Shown piece after piece: positions 26,107-35,838 of a stretch of 64,000 nucleotides of DNA; the stretch's first letter is position 1; the number at the start of each line of letters is the position of its first letter. The DNA is from Cytophaga aurantiaca DSM 3654. Its GTDB lineage: Bacteria; Bacteroidota; Bacteroidia; Cytophagales; Cytophagaceae. The DNA lies in NCBI RefSeq assembly GCF_000379725.1, contig NZ_KB903628.1, forward strand, positions 25,700 to 89,699, written 5' to 3'. A program made the position numbers and the translations under genes. The notes beneath the pieces are model-generated. The model saw only the letters and a list, made by a program, of their open reading frames with translations. It searched no databases and was not told the DNA's origin.

Positions 26107-28941
26107 ATGCCAACTTGCGGCATGCGTTCTATAATTAAATTCATTATACTCTTTGTACTATTCTTTATTGTACAAACCATCTCAGCAGCAACAATTCAGG
26201 GGCACATAAAAGATGTCGAGACACAGGAGGCGCTGATCGGAGCTATCATTCGCGAAAAAAATCAAAGTCATATAGGTGCTGCTACGGATTTTGATGGCGG
26301 GTTCATTATTAAAAATATACCTACAGGTGAATACACTTTTATTGTAGGTCATCTAGGATACTTACATCAAAGCAAAAGCATCCACATCACAAATGATATG
26401 AATCATTATACATTAAACTTTTATATGGTGCACGATACATTAACAGCTGAAGTTGTTATAACGGGTTCGCATTCATATGGAGCCGAATCCGATACATTAG
26501 CAAGAAAAACAGAGCAGAATGCGGACAATGTAATAAACGTAGTATCTGCAAACACCATACAGATCTTGCCGGACATCACCGTTGCAAACGTACTGCAACG
26601 CGTATCTGGTGTATCGATTGAACGTTCAAGCAATGGTGATGGTCGTTATGCGATTGTTAGAGGTATGGACCCCAGATACAACTATACACTCGTAAATGGA
26701 ATAAAAATTCCAAGTCCGGATAATAAAAATAGGTATGTCCCTTTGGATCTTTTTCCAGCAGACTTATTAGAACGATTGGAAGTAATTAAAGCCTTAACCC
26801 CTTCAATGGAAGGCGATGCAATAGGTGGTGTTGTAAATATGGTTATGAAAAGTGCTCCGTATACACCCATATTCAATGTCAATTTAGCAACTGGTTATAG
26901 TCAAATGTTTTTTGATCGAAGCTATTCAAAATTCGATCCAAATTCAATTCAAAAAACATCTTTAGGAGAAATTCATGGACAAGATTACCAAGCATCGACG
27001 TATGATTTCAATTATAACAATTTCACATACCATAATATTAAAGCTCCTATTAATGGCATTGCTGGTATCACATTAGCAAAACGATTTTTCAAAAATAAAT
27101 TTGGAGTTGTTTTAGCTGGAAGCTATCAAAACACATACAGAGCCACCAATAGTGTTTTTTTCAATCCAAACACTCAACCGCTACCTGGGAATGTACCAAC
27201 ATTTGATGATATCTATTTAAGACAATATTCAACGCAACTAACACGTGGCGGGGTACATTCAAAACTTGATTACCAAATTAATAAAAATCATACCATAAGT
27301 CTGTACAATGTATATCTACAAATGAATGAATTGCAAACTAGACACACCATTGATACTGCACTTTCAATCAGCAGAACAGGTACAGGGACTGGTAATGTTT
27401 ATCTTTTAGATAGATCAAGATTTCAAAAACAAACTATCTACAATACAACATTACAAGGCAATCATACCCTAGCAGGAACAGTTAAAATAAACTGGTCAGC
27501 TGTATATTCATTAGCTAAAAGTAATCTGCCGGATTGGTCTGAAACATCTTTAACAAAAAACGTAAGTAAAGATGCGAACGGAAATCAGGTGATTACTCCT
27601 GAAACACTCGGATACTTACCTCGAAGATGGCAACACAATTCAGATGAAGATAAATCGGGATATTTAAATCTATCATGGTCACCTGCAAGCTTAGATCTTG
27701 CACTTAAAAAATTAGCTGTAAGCAAAGTGGAACTGTCTGCAGGCGGAATGTACAGACATAAGACCAGAGATAATTACTACACTGAATATAAATTGACTCC
27801 CAAATCGAATGGTGGAATCATACCGCCATTCGATGGAGCATTTACTCCAGATAAATATTTATTTATATCTCAGGCTGCGAGTCAAGGTAGTCCCGTCAAC
27901 CCGAACACATATGTGTGTTCAGAAAACATATTAGCTTACTACGGGCAGATTAAATTTCTATTATTTTCTAAACTTCAGGTATTAAGTGGCGTGCGGATTG
28001 AAAACACTCTTCAAAAATTTGAAACAGTAATGCCTTCCTCATTTGCAGGAAAGTCAGGCAGCATTTCTTACACAGATATGCTGCCAAGTCTTCATTTGAA
28101 ATACATGATTAATTCAAAACAAAACTTGCGATTCTCTTATTTTAAATCCATCAGTAGACCAAGTTATTTTGAAATCATTCCTTATAATATTCAAGGAGAA
28201 TATTTCACAGAAGCTGGAAATCCTTATTTAAAACATACACAAGCTAAGAACTTTGATTTGAGATATGAATTTTTCCCAAAAGCGCTCGATCAAATTTTGG
28301 TTGGAGTTTTTTATAAAAATATTTTAAACCCAATTGAAATAGCTTATGTAAAAAGTGGTACATCGGGTTCATTACTGCAACCTCAAAATTTTGGTACTGC
28401 AACAAACTATGGATTTGAATTTGTATTTACTAAATTTTTTGGAAAAATAGGTTTCACATCGAATTATACCTATACAAATTCAAGCATAACTACAGATAAA
28501 GCCTACTATTATAGAGATGACAACAATCAATTAACAACAAGTACAGTAAGACAAACAAGGCCTCTGCAAGGGCAGTCAAAACACATTGCAAACATTTCGC
28601 TTTTATATAAAAATCAAACAAAGGGATTAGAAATACTTTTGGCATATGTTTATACAGGTCGAAGAATTGTTCAACTCTCTCCTTATAAAGATTTGGACTA
28701 TTGGCAAAAAGGAATGTCTCAACTTGATTTTTCATTTGAGAAAACAATAAAAAAGAAATTCACTTTCTACGCAAAAATTACCAATATTTTAAACTCTCCT
28801 TTACTCGTTGAAATCATGCAACCCAATCCTTATCGCAGTGGGTCAAATGTGTTGTATGGCCAAACTCGCGATGACCGTATTTTAGTTCAAAAAGAATACT
28901 ATGGACAAAATTACTTACTAGGTATTCGTTACAAATTTTAA
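26107..28941 (+). CDS. TonB-dependent receptor with N-terminal carboxypeptidase-like domain
   Basis: A 944-residue outer-membrane transporter. After a signal peptide (cleavage near ISA-ATI), residues about 27-115 form a CarboxypepD_reg-like beta domain. The plug domain has ANVLQRVSGVSIERSSNGDG and IVRGMDPRYNYTLVNG, as in the TonB 'Xanthomonas-Caulobacter' type receptors. The barrel ends in the aromatic LGIRYKF. It probably imports a large or scarce nutrient; the substrate cannot be read. An alternative start at 26122 gives a cleaner signal peptide. A surface lipoprotein gene follows after 35 bases, as with SusC/SusD-like pairs, although the partner is not SusD. Confidence 0.9.
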   Translation: MPTCGMRSIIKFIILFVLFFIVQTISAATIQGHIKDVETQEALIGAIIREKNQSHIGAATDFDGGFIIKNIPTGEYTFIVGHLGYLHQSKSIHITNDMNHYTLNFYMVHDTLTAEVVITGSHSYGAESDTLARKTEQNADNVINVVSANTIQILPDITVANVLQRVSGVSIERSSNGDGRYAIVRGMDPRYNYTLVNGIKIPSPDNKNRYVPLDLFPADLLERLEVIKALTPSMEGDAIGGVVNMVMKSAPYTPIFNVNLATGYSQMFFDRSYSKFDPNSIQKTSLGEIHGQDYQASTYDFNYNNFTYHNIKAPINGIAGITLAKRFFKNKFGVVLAGSYQNTYRATNSVFFNPNTQPLPGNVPTFDDIYLRQYSTQLTRGGVHSKLDYQINKNHTISLYNVYLQMNELQTRHTIDTALSISRTGTGTGNVYLLDRSRFQKQTIYNTTLQGNHTLAGTVKINWSAVYSLAKSNLPDWSETSLTKNVSKDANGNQVITPETLGYLPRRWQHNSDEDKSGYLNLSWSPASLDLALKKLAVSKVELSAGGMYRHKTRDNYYTEYKLTPKSNGGIIPPFDGAFTPDKYLFISQAASQGSPVNPNTYVCSENILAYYGQIKFLLFSKLQVLSGVRIENTLQKFETVMPSSFAGKSGSISYTDMLPSLHLKYMINSKQNLRFSYFKSISRPSYFEIIPYNIQGEYFTEAGNPYLKHTQAKNFDLRYEFFPKALDQILVGVFYKNILNPIEIAYVKSGTSGSLLQPQNFGTATNYGFEFVFTKFFGKIGFTSNYTYTNSSITTDKAYYYRDDNNQLTTSTVRQTRPLQGQSKHIANISLLYKNQTKGLEILLAYVYTGRRIVQLSPYKDLDYWQKGMSQLDFSFEKTIKKKFTFYAKITNILNSPLLVEIMQPNPYRSGSNVLYGQTRDDRILVQKEYYGQNYLLGIRYKF

Positions 28942-28976
28942 TAGACAAATTGAAAATAAACAAACTATAAACTAAT

Positions 28977-30365
28977 ATGAAAAAAATCTATCTAATGGGA
29001 GTTGCTGTCGGCTTACTGGCAAGCATTTCTTCTTGTAAAAAAAGTAGTGACGAAACCGTTACACTTTCAGAACCACAATTTCAAGCTGGCCAAGCAATTA
29101 CACATGATACCTTATCCGGTAGTGTAAAGGGTACAATGCTGGCTGGCAAAACGTATTACTTTGCAACTCCCGTAACTGTAAACGCTGGTGACACATTAGT
29201 AATGCAATCCGGTGTAAAATTATTAGCCATCAATCCTTCTGCACAATTAGTTGTTAAAGGTACATTCTTGTCTTTAGGAACAAAAGCATCACCAAATACA
29301 ATAACGGGTGTTACTGGAGATCAGACGGTAAAATCAAATTCAATTATAGATCCAAGCTCAGATCCAGCATTCACGGCTCAATGGGGAGGTATCCAGTGTG
29401 ATGTAACGTGTCCTTTATTAGTAGTAAAATGGACGCATTTAGATTATTCAGGGGGTAATGTTGGTACAAATCCTATTGTTGGTTATAAATCCGGAGATGA
29501 TTTATTTACTATACTTTTCCAAAATCCAGATGGTGTGTATATTTTAGAAGACTCGTGGATCTATGGTACTACAACAGATGGTACTCGTGTTAAAGGTGGA
29601 AAGATTTCTATCATGAGAAATACCTTTGAAAAGATTGCTTACAATGATGGAGAAGCTGTTAACGTAAAAAGCGGGACTGTAGGTGACATGGCTTACAATA
29701 TGATCATTGGTACTGCAAAAAATGGTTTGAAAGCATCAAACAAAGGTGGTTTAACTCAATGCAATGTAAGTATGTACAACAACACTATGGTAAATGGTGG
29801 TTACAGAAGTATAGACCCTGCACGTGGTGGTTCAATGAACTATGAAGAAGGTGCAAAAGGCATTGCATACAACAACATCATTGTGAATTGCAGATACGGA
29901 TTAAGAATTTATGGAACACCTACAGTTGCTGATACACTTCATTTATTTTATGGCAATACTTTAAACTATGGTGACTCAGCAAGTGTTACTAATCAATACT
30001 ATCCTGTAGGATATGTTACAAAACCTATGACTACAGATATTCCGTTGCCAAGTTCTTTCTTACCTAACCCGTATCAATTAGGTCAAGCTTATACCTCACC
30101 TTCAAGTATTATCCAGGCAAACAATCCAAAGTTTGTTAACTTCCCACTTCCTCAAAATGCGCCGCACTTAAGAGACGTGAACTCTATCGGAACTTCAAAC
30201 TTCAGATTACAAGCTGGCTCTCCTGCAATTGGAAAAGGAAACGTAGCATTCAGCCCAATTAATTCTGTTAGCAGTATTACGGACCCATTCTTAAAGGCAA
30301 CTATTAGCCTTCCAAATGGTGACCTTGGTGCTTACCCAACTGACGGTACAGGTAACCAACACTAA
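28977..30365 (+). CDS. Lipoprotein with right-handed beta-helix fold, TonB receptor partner
   Basis: A 462-residue lipoprotein; the lipobox is SISSC at about 16-20. The rest consists of short repeated strands with Asn ladders (NNTMVNGGYRS, YNNIIVNCRYGLRIYGT) typical of parallel beta-helix proteins, with a 'GTFLSLGTKASPNTITG' segment often seen in surface lipoproteins of this group. It follows the TonB receptor by 35 bases and may bind or present its substrate on the cell surface. The function is inferred only from context. Confidence 0.8.
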   Translation: MKKIYLMGVAVGLLASISSCKKSSDETVTLSEPQFQAGQAITHDTLSGSVKGTMLAGKTYYFATPVTVNAGDTLVMQSGVKLLAINPSAQLVVKGTFLSLGTKASPNTITGVTGDQTVKSNSIIDPSSDPAFTAQWGGIQCDVTCPLLVVKWTHLDYSGGNVGTNPIVGYKSGDDLFTILFQNPDGVYILEDSWIYGTTTDGTRVKGGKISIMRNTFEKIAYNDGEAVNVKSGTVGDMAYNMIIGTAKNGLKASNKGGLTQCNVSMYNNTMVNGGYRSIDPARGGSMNYEEGAKGIAYNNIIVNCRYGLRIYGTPTVADTLHLFYGNTLNYGDSASVTNQYYPVGYVTKPMTTDIPLPSSFLPNPYQLGQAYTSPSSIIQANNPKFVNFPLPQNAPHLRDVNSIGTSNFRLQAGSPAIGKGNVAFSPINSVSSITDPFLKATISLPNGDLGAYPTDGTGNQH

Positions 30366-30391
30366 TTCTACTTATCATATCATTCATTCCT

Positions 30392-30440
30392 AATGAATCC
30401 GGTAAAGATGCTATTTATCTTTACCGGATTCATTATTTTA
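30392..30440 (+). terminator. Intrinsic terminator after the receptor/lipoprotein pair
   Basis: A perfect 18-bp stem, AATGAATCCGGTAAAGAT / ATCTTTACCGGATTCATT (30392-30409 and 30417-30434), followed by ATTTTAT. It closes the two-gene unit. Confidence 0.88.
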
Positions 30441-30607
30441 TGACAACAAAGAAAATTATTTTTCAAAAAATATTTAGTGCGATATGTTTTAAACATGTTC
30501 TTCTCGAATAAGAAATTAATCCTATCAATATTCCTCTCCGATATAATATATCTCAAGCACATATTTTATCTAAGTAATCTCTTAAATGATTATTCTTTAT
30601 CTTATTT

Positions 30608-31342
30608 TTATTTCTGCTTAAAATCAAAATTAGTAATCAAACTAACTTGCAGTAAGTTTAAAAAACGCAAGTCCTGTTGCTTGTCTCTGGCAGCTATTTG
30701 AAGCAGATAACCCATTTCGAGCTTAGTGGCATTTGACATTTTATAACCAATGCCTGAATAAGTCCAGTTTTCGCTATATATAGCATTTTTAGCTCCTGTT
30801 AAACTAAAGTAAAATTCGTTGTACGCATTAAAATAAAATTCTTTTACATCCAGAGTCTTTCCTTGCAAAGGCAGGTTGAGTCCCAACTGATATCTTAAAC
30901 GTGTACTGAATGGATATTCGCCGGTTTCCCGATTCTGTATAAACCGTTCTTCAAAACGAAATCGATTTGTTATTCTAGTCTTTTTTAAACTTTTGCTAAA
31001 AATGCATTGCTGCCACAGCCGATGTTCGTTGCTGTAATCGCCCGTCAGTGGGTTATTGCGTTGATAGGTATAACTTGCAGCCACATTAAAATCGGGTGAA
31101 AATTTATAAATAACACTGGGTTGAATGTAGAGTTGAAAATCTTTAGCAGGATATTCAACATTATTTTGAATGCTTTTAAATGCATCGATCGTTGTGGATG
31201 CAAAAAAATTATAATCTATTTTATTACTGATTCTACCAGTTTGCGAAATTGCGGGAAGAAACCCATAGAACGAAAGATTTTGTGCCTGCACATGAACCCC
31301 AATGCCGATAAATAGCAGCAGGTATAAAGAATACTTTTTCAT
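30608..31342 (-). CDS. DUF2490 outer-membrane protein
   Basis: A 244-residue protein with a signal peptide (cleavage near VQA-QNL). The pattern of amphipathic strands with FRFEERFIQN, STRLRYQLGLNLPL and LEMGYLLQIA matches the DUF2490 barrel family found in Bacteroidota. No function is known. Its start codon abuts the stop of the upstream PepSY-like gene, so the two are translated from one mRNA. Confidence 0.85.
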   Translation of the reverse strand: MKKYSLYLLLFIGIGVHVQAQNLSFYGFLPAISQTGRISNKIDYNFFASTTIDAFKSIQNNVEYPAKDFQLYIQPSVIYKFSPDFNVAASYTYQRNNPLTGDYSNEHRLWQQCIFSKSLKKTRITNRFRFEERFIQNRETGEYPFSTRLRYQLGLNLPLQGKTLDVKEFYFNAYNEFYFSLTGAKNAIYSENWTYSGIGYKMSNATKLEMGYLLQIAARDKQQDLRFLNLLQVSLITNFDFKQK

Positions 31343-31846
31343 TTAATAAAGGCTTGGAATAGGCTTTAGAACAATCGTTTCAACTTTCACAAACTCACCT
31401 GCTCGATTAAAATAATATTCATAAAATTCTATCTCTTTATTTTTCTTGCCCCGAACCTGAATCTCATACAATAGTTTACCTCTGTAATCTACCGTTTGTG
31501 TTTGTTCTATTTTATATTTTTCCAAATCAACTGTGAGCTTCCCTTCAATCGATTTTTTAATTAGATCAGGAAGTGTGTCAAAAGAAATTTTTATTTCTTT
31601 TTCAATCATATTTCCAAGTGTATCAAAAAGCAACGAATACTGTTGTTTCATGTATTTAAAGTCTGCTTCATAACACATCGTATCTCCATCCTGCTCTATA
31701 AAATACGATACCTTGCCATGCGATGGAAAGTACTTACCTAAAAATTCCGGGATATTTTTAGGAATATTTTTAGCTGAAATACTTTTATCACTTTGTGCAA
31801 ACAAGGTGATGGGAAATAGAAAAATAACAATCAGTATTTTTTTCAT
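31343..31846 (-). CDS. Exported PepSY-like protein
   Basis: A 167-residue protein with a signal peptide (cleavage near LFA-QSD). Two similar halves have the YFPSHGKVSYFIEQDGDTMCYEADF and Y-F-N-R-A-G strand pattern seen in PepSY-like (DUF2874) periplasmic proteins. The assignment is by eye. It lies 2 bases after the EamA-like gene and abuts the DUF2490 gene, forming a three-gene operon with them. Confidence 0.65.
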   Translation of the reverse strand: MKKILIVIFLFPITLFAQSDKSISAKNIPKNIPEFLGKYFPSHGKVSYFIEQDGDTMCYEADFKYMKQQYSLLFDTLGNMIEKEIKISFDTLPDLIKKSIEGKLTVDLEKYKIEQTQTVDYRGKLLYEIQVRGKKNKEIEFYEYYFNRAGEFVKVETIVLKPIPSLY

Positions 31847-31848
31847 TT

Positions 31849-32271
31849 TTATTTAATTGTTAACACCAACATGCCACCAATAATTAAAGCTGCTCCCAAT
31901 AATAGCTTTGGTGTTAAAGGTTCACCCAATAGAATTATCGATAATAACAGCGTAATAACAATGCTACCTTTGTCAATTGACGCTACATAAGATACCTCTC
32001 CTATTTTTATGGCTTTATAATAAAAGATCCAGGACAAAGATGTTGTAACTCCAGAAATCATCAGAAAAACAACCGCCCTGGTTGTTAGATTACCTACTTC
32101 TTTAATATTCTGAAACACCATGAAATTCAAAATTACAAACACAAAAACAACGCTTGTTCGAACAGCCAAGCCCAAATCTGAACTGATGTGTTTCATTCCA
32201 TACTTTGCAATAACCGATGTCAGGCCTGCAAAGAACATAGATATCAGGCTATATACAATCCAATTTTTCAT
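31849..32271 (-). CDS. Half-size EamA/DMT transporter
   Basis: A 140-residue protein with about five helices forming a single EamA domain (ALIIGGMLVLTI end, LLLSIILLGEPLTPKLLLGA with the family Glu-Pro). Full-length EamA proteins have two such repeats, so this one must act as a dimer, as EmrE-like ancestors do. The substrate is unknown. It is the first gene of a three-gene minus-strand operon with a PepSY-like and a DUF2490 gene. Confidence 0.85.
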   Translation of the reverse strand: MKNWIVYSLISMFFAGLTSVIAKYGMKHISSDLGLAVRTSVVFVFVILNFMVFQNIKEVGNLTTRAVVFLMISGVTTSLSWIFYYKAIKIGEVSYVASIDKGSIVITLLLSIILLGEPLTPKLLLGAALIIGGMLVLTIK

Positions 32272-32364
32272 ATTGATTCAATAAGTAATACATTTATTCT
32301 GTAGCAATATTGAGGAGACAAGGTATTATCATGAAACGTATTCACAACATAGCAATCTTAATGC

Positions 32365-33075
32365 TTACTCGCACGAACCAAACCCATCTATAAAGTCAAA
32401 GTCTGCCAAACAAGGATGCTTGTTGACAATACGTGTAACATAACCCGTTTTATCAAAAATAAATTTTACTGAATATTGATTTGCTCCATCACTGCCATGC
32501 AGGTATAAATAGAGGTATTTATTATCCTTCGTTATATACACTTCAGGAGCTTTATGAAAAATACAAAAATGAATGTTATACAGATCAGAATATGTCTGTT
32601 TAGGAATCTGCAGTTTGATATTGTTTCTAAGAATAATAAAGCTCGAAATTTCAGTAGCAGGAACCGTTCCCTGGACACCGTAAGCAAATGTACTATCGAT
32701 CTTATTTCTCACGACAATTGAATCCCTTATTCTCTTATGATTGACTACAGAAAAAATAGTATCTGTTAATTGCATATCGTGCTGAGATGCTAAGAATGTT
32801 TTGGATTTAATGGCTAACTGAATTTGCTCACCGGATTTAGTAACGGTATAATAACGCACCTCGGTATCGGTGCAGCTTGCAGATGGAAGTAATTCCTGAT
32901 CTACTCTATCGCTGATATAAACGGAGTCGCTTAATGAATTTAAATAACTAAAAAGTTCTTTCTTGTATTTCCAATCGGGAGAAACCTGCGCTTCACTTTT
33001 AAGAAAAAATAAAAATGACAATCCTAAGGATACAATTCTTGTATAATTGATCATTAATATTTTTATTCTCTTCAT
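32365..33075 (-). CDS. Exported protein of unknown function
   Basis: A 236-residue protein with a long signal peptide (cleavage near SEA-QVS). The rest is predicted beta-rich, with three Cys (SASCTD, HPCLAD, GSCE) that could form disulfides. No family is recognised. It starts 22 bases after the CHAT protein gene and is probably the last gene of that operon, followed by a 93-base gap. Confidence 0.7.
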   Translation of the reverse strand: MKRIKILMINYTRIVSLGLSFLFFLKSEAQVSPDWKYKKELFSYLNSLSDSVYISDRVDQELLPSASCTDTEVRYYTVTKSGEQIQLAIKSKTFLASQHDMQLTDTIFSVVNHKRIRDSIVVRNKIDSTFAYGVQGTVPATEISSFIILRNNIKLQIPKQTYSDLYNIHFCIFHKAPEVYITKDNKYLYLYLHGSDGANQYSVKFIFDKTGYVTRIVNKHPCLADFDFIDGFGSCE

Positions 33076-33097
33076 TTTTTTAATCAGCTATAACTCA

Positions 33098-35809
33098 TCA
33101 ATTACCAATCAATATAAACGCGGACCAGTAATATGGATTGCTGAATTCAGATGAGTTCAGCAATTTCAATTTTGCTTCACGTGATGCTTGTGCAAAATCA
33201 TTTTGATTTCCATTTAAATAGATGGCATAGAAATCATTCATATATACTTGTGTAGATGCATCTGAAACCTTCCATAACGACACGGTAATATTGTCTGCGC
33301 CGGCATAGAACAAGGCTCTGGACAAACCGATCAAGCCCTCTCCTTTCGCTATCTTACCTAAGCCTGTCTGGCAGGCCGATAAGCTTACCAGATCAGCATT
33401 CAGGTGCATATTATAAATGTCGCCTGAATATATACGGTCATTTTCTTCAGAAGTTCCATAGGTATAGATACAGGAAAGTTCAGGCTGTTCTTCATCTACA
33501 AGGCCATGTGTAGCTAAGTGAATGATGGAATATTGACGAATCGAATCGCCGATCAATACTTTTCTGGATGCATTTTTATAAGTGAACAAAGTCACCTGAC
33601 TTTTATTTTTAAAGAGATCATTCAAGGCATCCACTTCTTTTAATGTACCCGGCAAGGAAGTGAGATCGCTTGCCTCACTGAAATCAACCGGCGCAAACAA
33701 CAATACACGTTGAGATGACTTTTGCTGCAGCTTGTTTTCATACAAAGAACCTGCATAGGTATAACTGATCGAAAACTGTTTGATCAAAAAATCCATTTGA
33801 GCATACGCAGCTGTATCGATTTTAGGAACCGTTCTCAACAACGCTTCAAATGGTATCGAGCCCATCTTACCATCGGGAATGATAATCAAATGTGTACAGG
33901 CTTTAGGTAATGCAGGGATCAGTTGTTTGTACAGTGCTGCTGACGTTTTAATAAATGTAGGCTTATTGTCAAACTTAATGGAGTTGCGCATTCCCGAAAT
34001 ATATTTTTCATATGTTTCCATTAACGGAATAGAATATACCTTATACTCTTTATTGGTAATTCGAAATACTCGAACCGTATTTGTACTTTCCGAAACAAAA
34101 TATTCCAGGATGCAATCCTCGGGTTTTAATTTTGACTGCAGTGCTTCGATCGTTATCGACTGAACATTGTATTTCAAATTATAATAAGCAGGATAATTTT
34201 TCTCCAATGAACGAATGAAAAATTCATACTCACGTTTGGCATCAAATAAATCTGATGCTACATTTTTCATCATTGTCTCATCTGCAATCCCTTTGGCAAG
34301 CTTTTGTTCCAGGTAGGAAATTTTTGTTTTGTAGGTGTCTTCCTTTTCAAGTTCCGTGTTGGGAATGCCGGCAAACTCCTTTGCCTTTGATTCGGCAATG
34401 GATTCCTGCAATACAGACGCTTTACTCCGTTCAACAAAATAATACGCCAGCTTCAGATAATATTTCTTTTTAAATGTACTCTCGGACAAGAGCAAACACA
34501 GTTCAATACTTTTATCATACACATCATAACTGTATACACCCAGTGCAAGTTTATCGTTTTTACCGGTGCGTGTTTGTCTGAGCTGATCCAATAGGGTATC
34601 GCAGGATTGGTAGGTAGAGAGCGCCAGCGTCAGGTCTTTGATACGCAATGTTTTTTCAGCCTCACGTTTCGACAACACAATACCTTTGTGCATTAAGGTC
34701 GATAATAATAATTGTCCGTCGAAATATTCTTCTATCTTCGGATTAACAGTATAGTCCGCTGAAGAGAATGAGCTGCAGTTTGAAATCAACGATTGTTGCA
34801 GTGCTTTTAATGCACTATTATAATCACGCTGCTCGGAATAAATAGCACCGATCAAGGTATAGCAGGCAGCCGTATTCGGATGCTTTTCACCATACGCTTT
34901 CTGATATATAGCCAAAGCTTTGTTTGCATATACCAAAGATGAATCGTATGCCTTTTTCTCCTGAAAAACCTGTGCAATACTAGAGTAGACAAATGCCTTA
35001 TTGGGATGTGCATCTTTATACCGTTCGTTCCAGATAGCTAATGCTTTTTCATACTGCACCAGAGAAGTATTATATACTTTTTGTTTTCTGTAGATCTGTC
35101 CAAGATTGCTATACGCCACTGCCAATGCGGGATTGTTAGGTGAATATATATCCTGATACATATGCAAAGCCAGTTCATAATAGTATAAGGATTCATCCAG
35201 ATCAAAACCGGAATATACCAAACCGATATTATTATATACAGCTGCAATGTCTGGTGAAGATAATGGAGCTGTGCCCTCATCAAGCAGCTCTCTTCGAAGC
35301 TTCAGCGATTCATTGAAATACTCCAGGGCTTTTTCATCGTTGCCTTGTATCCAATTAATAAGACCTTGAGTGTTGTAGCATTCAGCCAATACAGATTTCC
35401 AATAAAATCTGTGTATTGTAAGCTGATCAATAGCATCTGAAATTTCAAAATCAGCCTGATCCAGCAAACCCTTCTGATAATAGATCTTTGCTCTGCAATT
35501 TTTAAGCAAAGCCAGCTCGTTGAACAAATCTATCGAACAATGTTTTGTTGCTTCATCTACAATATCCTGCGCCGCATCCAGATCATTCAGCCGTATGGCG
35601 CATTCTGCGCGCCGTATCTGGCAATACAGATAATAAGAAACAGACGACTCCTTATATAAAGCAATTTCTTTCGAATAATATTCCATACTCGAAGCATACT
35701 CTCCCAACTCAAATAAGCTATCTGCCTTGATTTGATTTTGAGTAAGTATCTGTGCAAATGCGGATACCTGCAATACAAATAACAATCCTAAAAACCCGAA
35801 CTTCTTCAT
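33098..35809 (-). CDS. Exported TPR-CHAT protein (caspase-like)
   Basis: A 903-residue protein with a signal peptide (cleavage near AFA-QIL). Residues about 25-350 are tetratricopeptide repeats of the Kinesin-light-chain type (ALAVAYSNLGQIYRKQKVYN, YAKALAIYQKAYGEKHPNTA). The C-terminal 300 residues are a CHAT caspase-like protease domain with the catalytic pair His768 (LATHGL) and Cys813 (LSACQTG), then GEGLIGLSRALFYAGA. The enzymatic site looks intact. It is preceded by an outer-membrane barrel gene (29 bases) and followed by a small exported protein. A signal peptide argues against a cytoplasmic defence role. Confidence 0.88.
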   Translation of the reverse strand: MKKFGFLGLLFVLQVSAFAQILTQNQIKADSLFELGEYASSMEYYSKEIALYKESSVSYYLYCQIRRAECAIRLNDLDAAQDIVDEATKHCSIDLFNELALLKNCRAKIYYQKGLLDQADFEISDAIDQLTIHRFYWKSVLAECYNTQGLINWIQGNDEKALEYFNESLKLRRELLDEGTAPLSSPDIAAVYNNIGLVYSGFDLDESLYYYELALHMYQDIYSPNNPALAVAYSNLGQIYRKQKVYNTSLVQYEKALAIWNERYKDAHPNKAFVYSSIAQVFQEKKAYDSSLVYANKALAIYQKAYGEKHPNTAACYTLIGAIYSEQRDYNSALKALQQSLISNCSSFSSADYTVNPKIEEYFDGQLLLSTLMHKGIVLSKREAEKTLRIKDLTLALSTYQSCDTLLDQLRQTRTGKNDKLALGVYSYDVYDKSIELCLLLSESTFKKKYYLKLAYYFVERSKASVLQESIAESKAKEFAGIPNTELEKEDTYKTKISYLEQKLAKGIADETMMKNVASDLFDAKREYEFFIRSLEKNYPAYYNLKYNVQSITIEALQSKLKPEDCILEYFVSESTNTVRVFRITNKEYKVYSIPLMETYEKYISGMRNSIKFDNKPTFIKTSAALYKQLIPALPKACTHLIIIPDGKMGSIPFEALLRTVPKIDTAAYAQMDFLIKQFSISYTYAGSLYENKLQQKSSQRVLLFAPVDFSEASDLTSLPGTLKEVDALNDLFKNKSQVTLFTYKNASRKVLIGDSIRQYSIIHLATHGLVDEEQPELSCIYTYGTSEENDRIYSGDIYNMHLNADLVSLSACQTGLGKIAKGEGLIGLSRALFYAGADNITVSLWKVSDASTQVYMNDFYAIYLNGNQNDFAQASREAKLKLLNSSEFSNPYYWSAFILIGN

Positions 35810-35838
35810 ACTAAATTTTCTTGAATGACTGGTAAAAA

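Noticed and set aside
33098..35809. CHAT protein as a CRISPR-associated or defence effector
   Set aside because: It has a signal peptide and exported neighbours, and there is no CRISPR or cas gene in the window.
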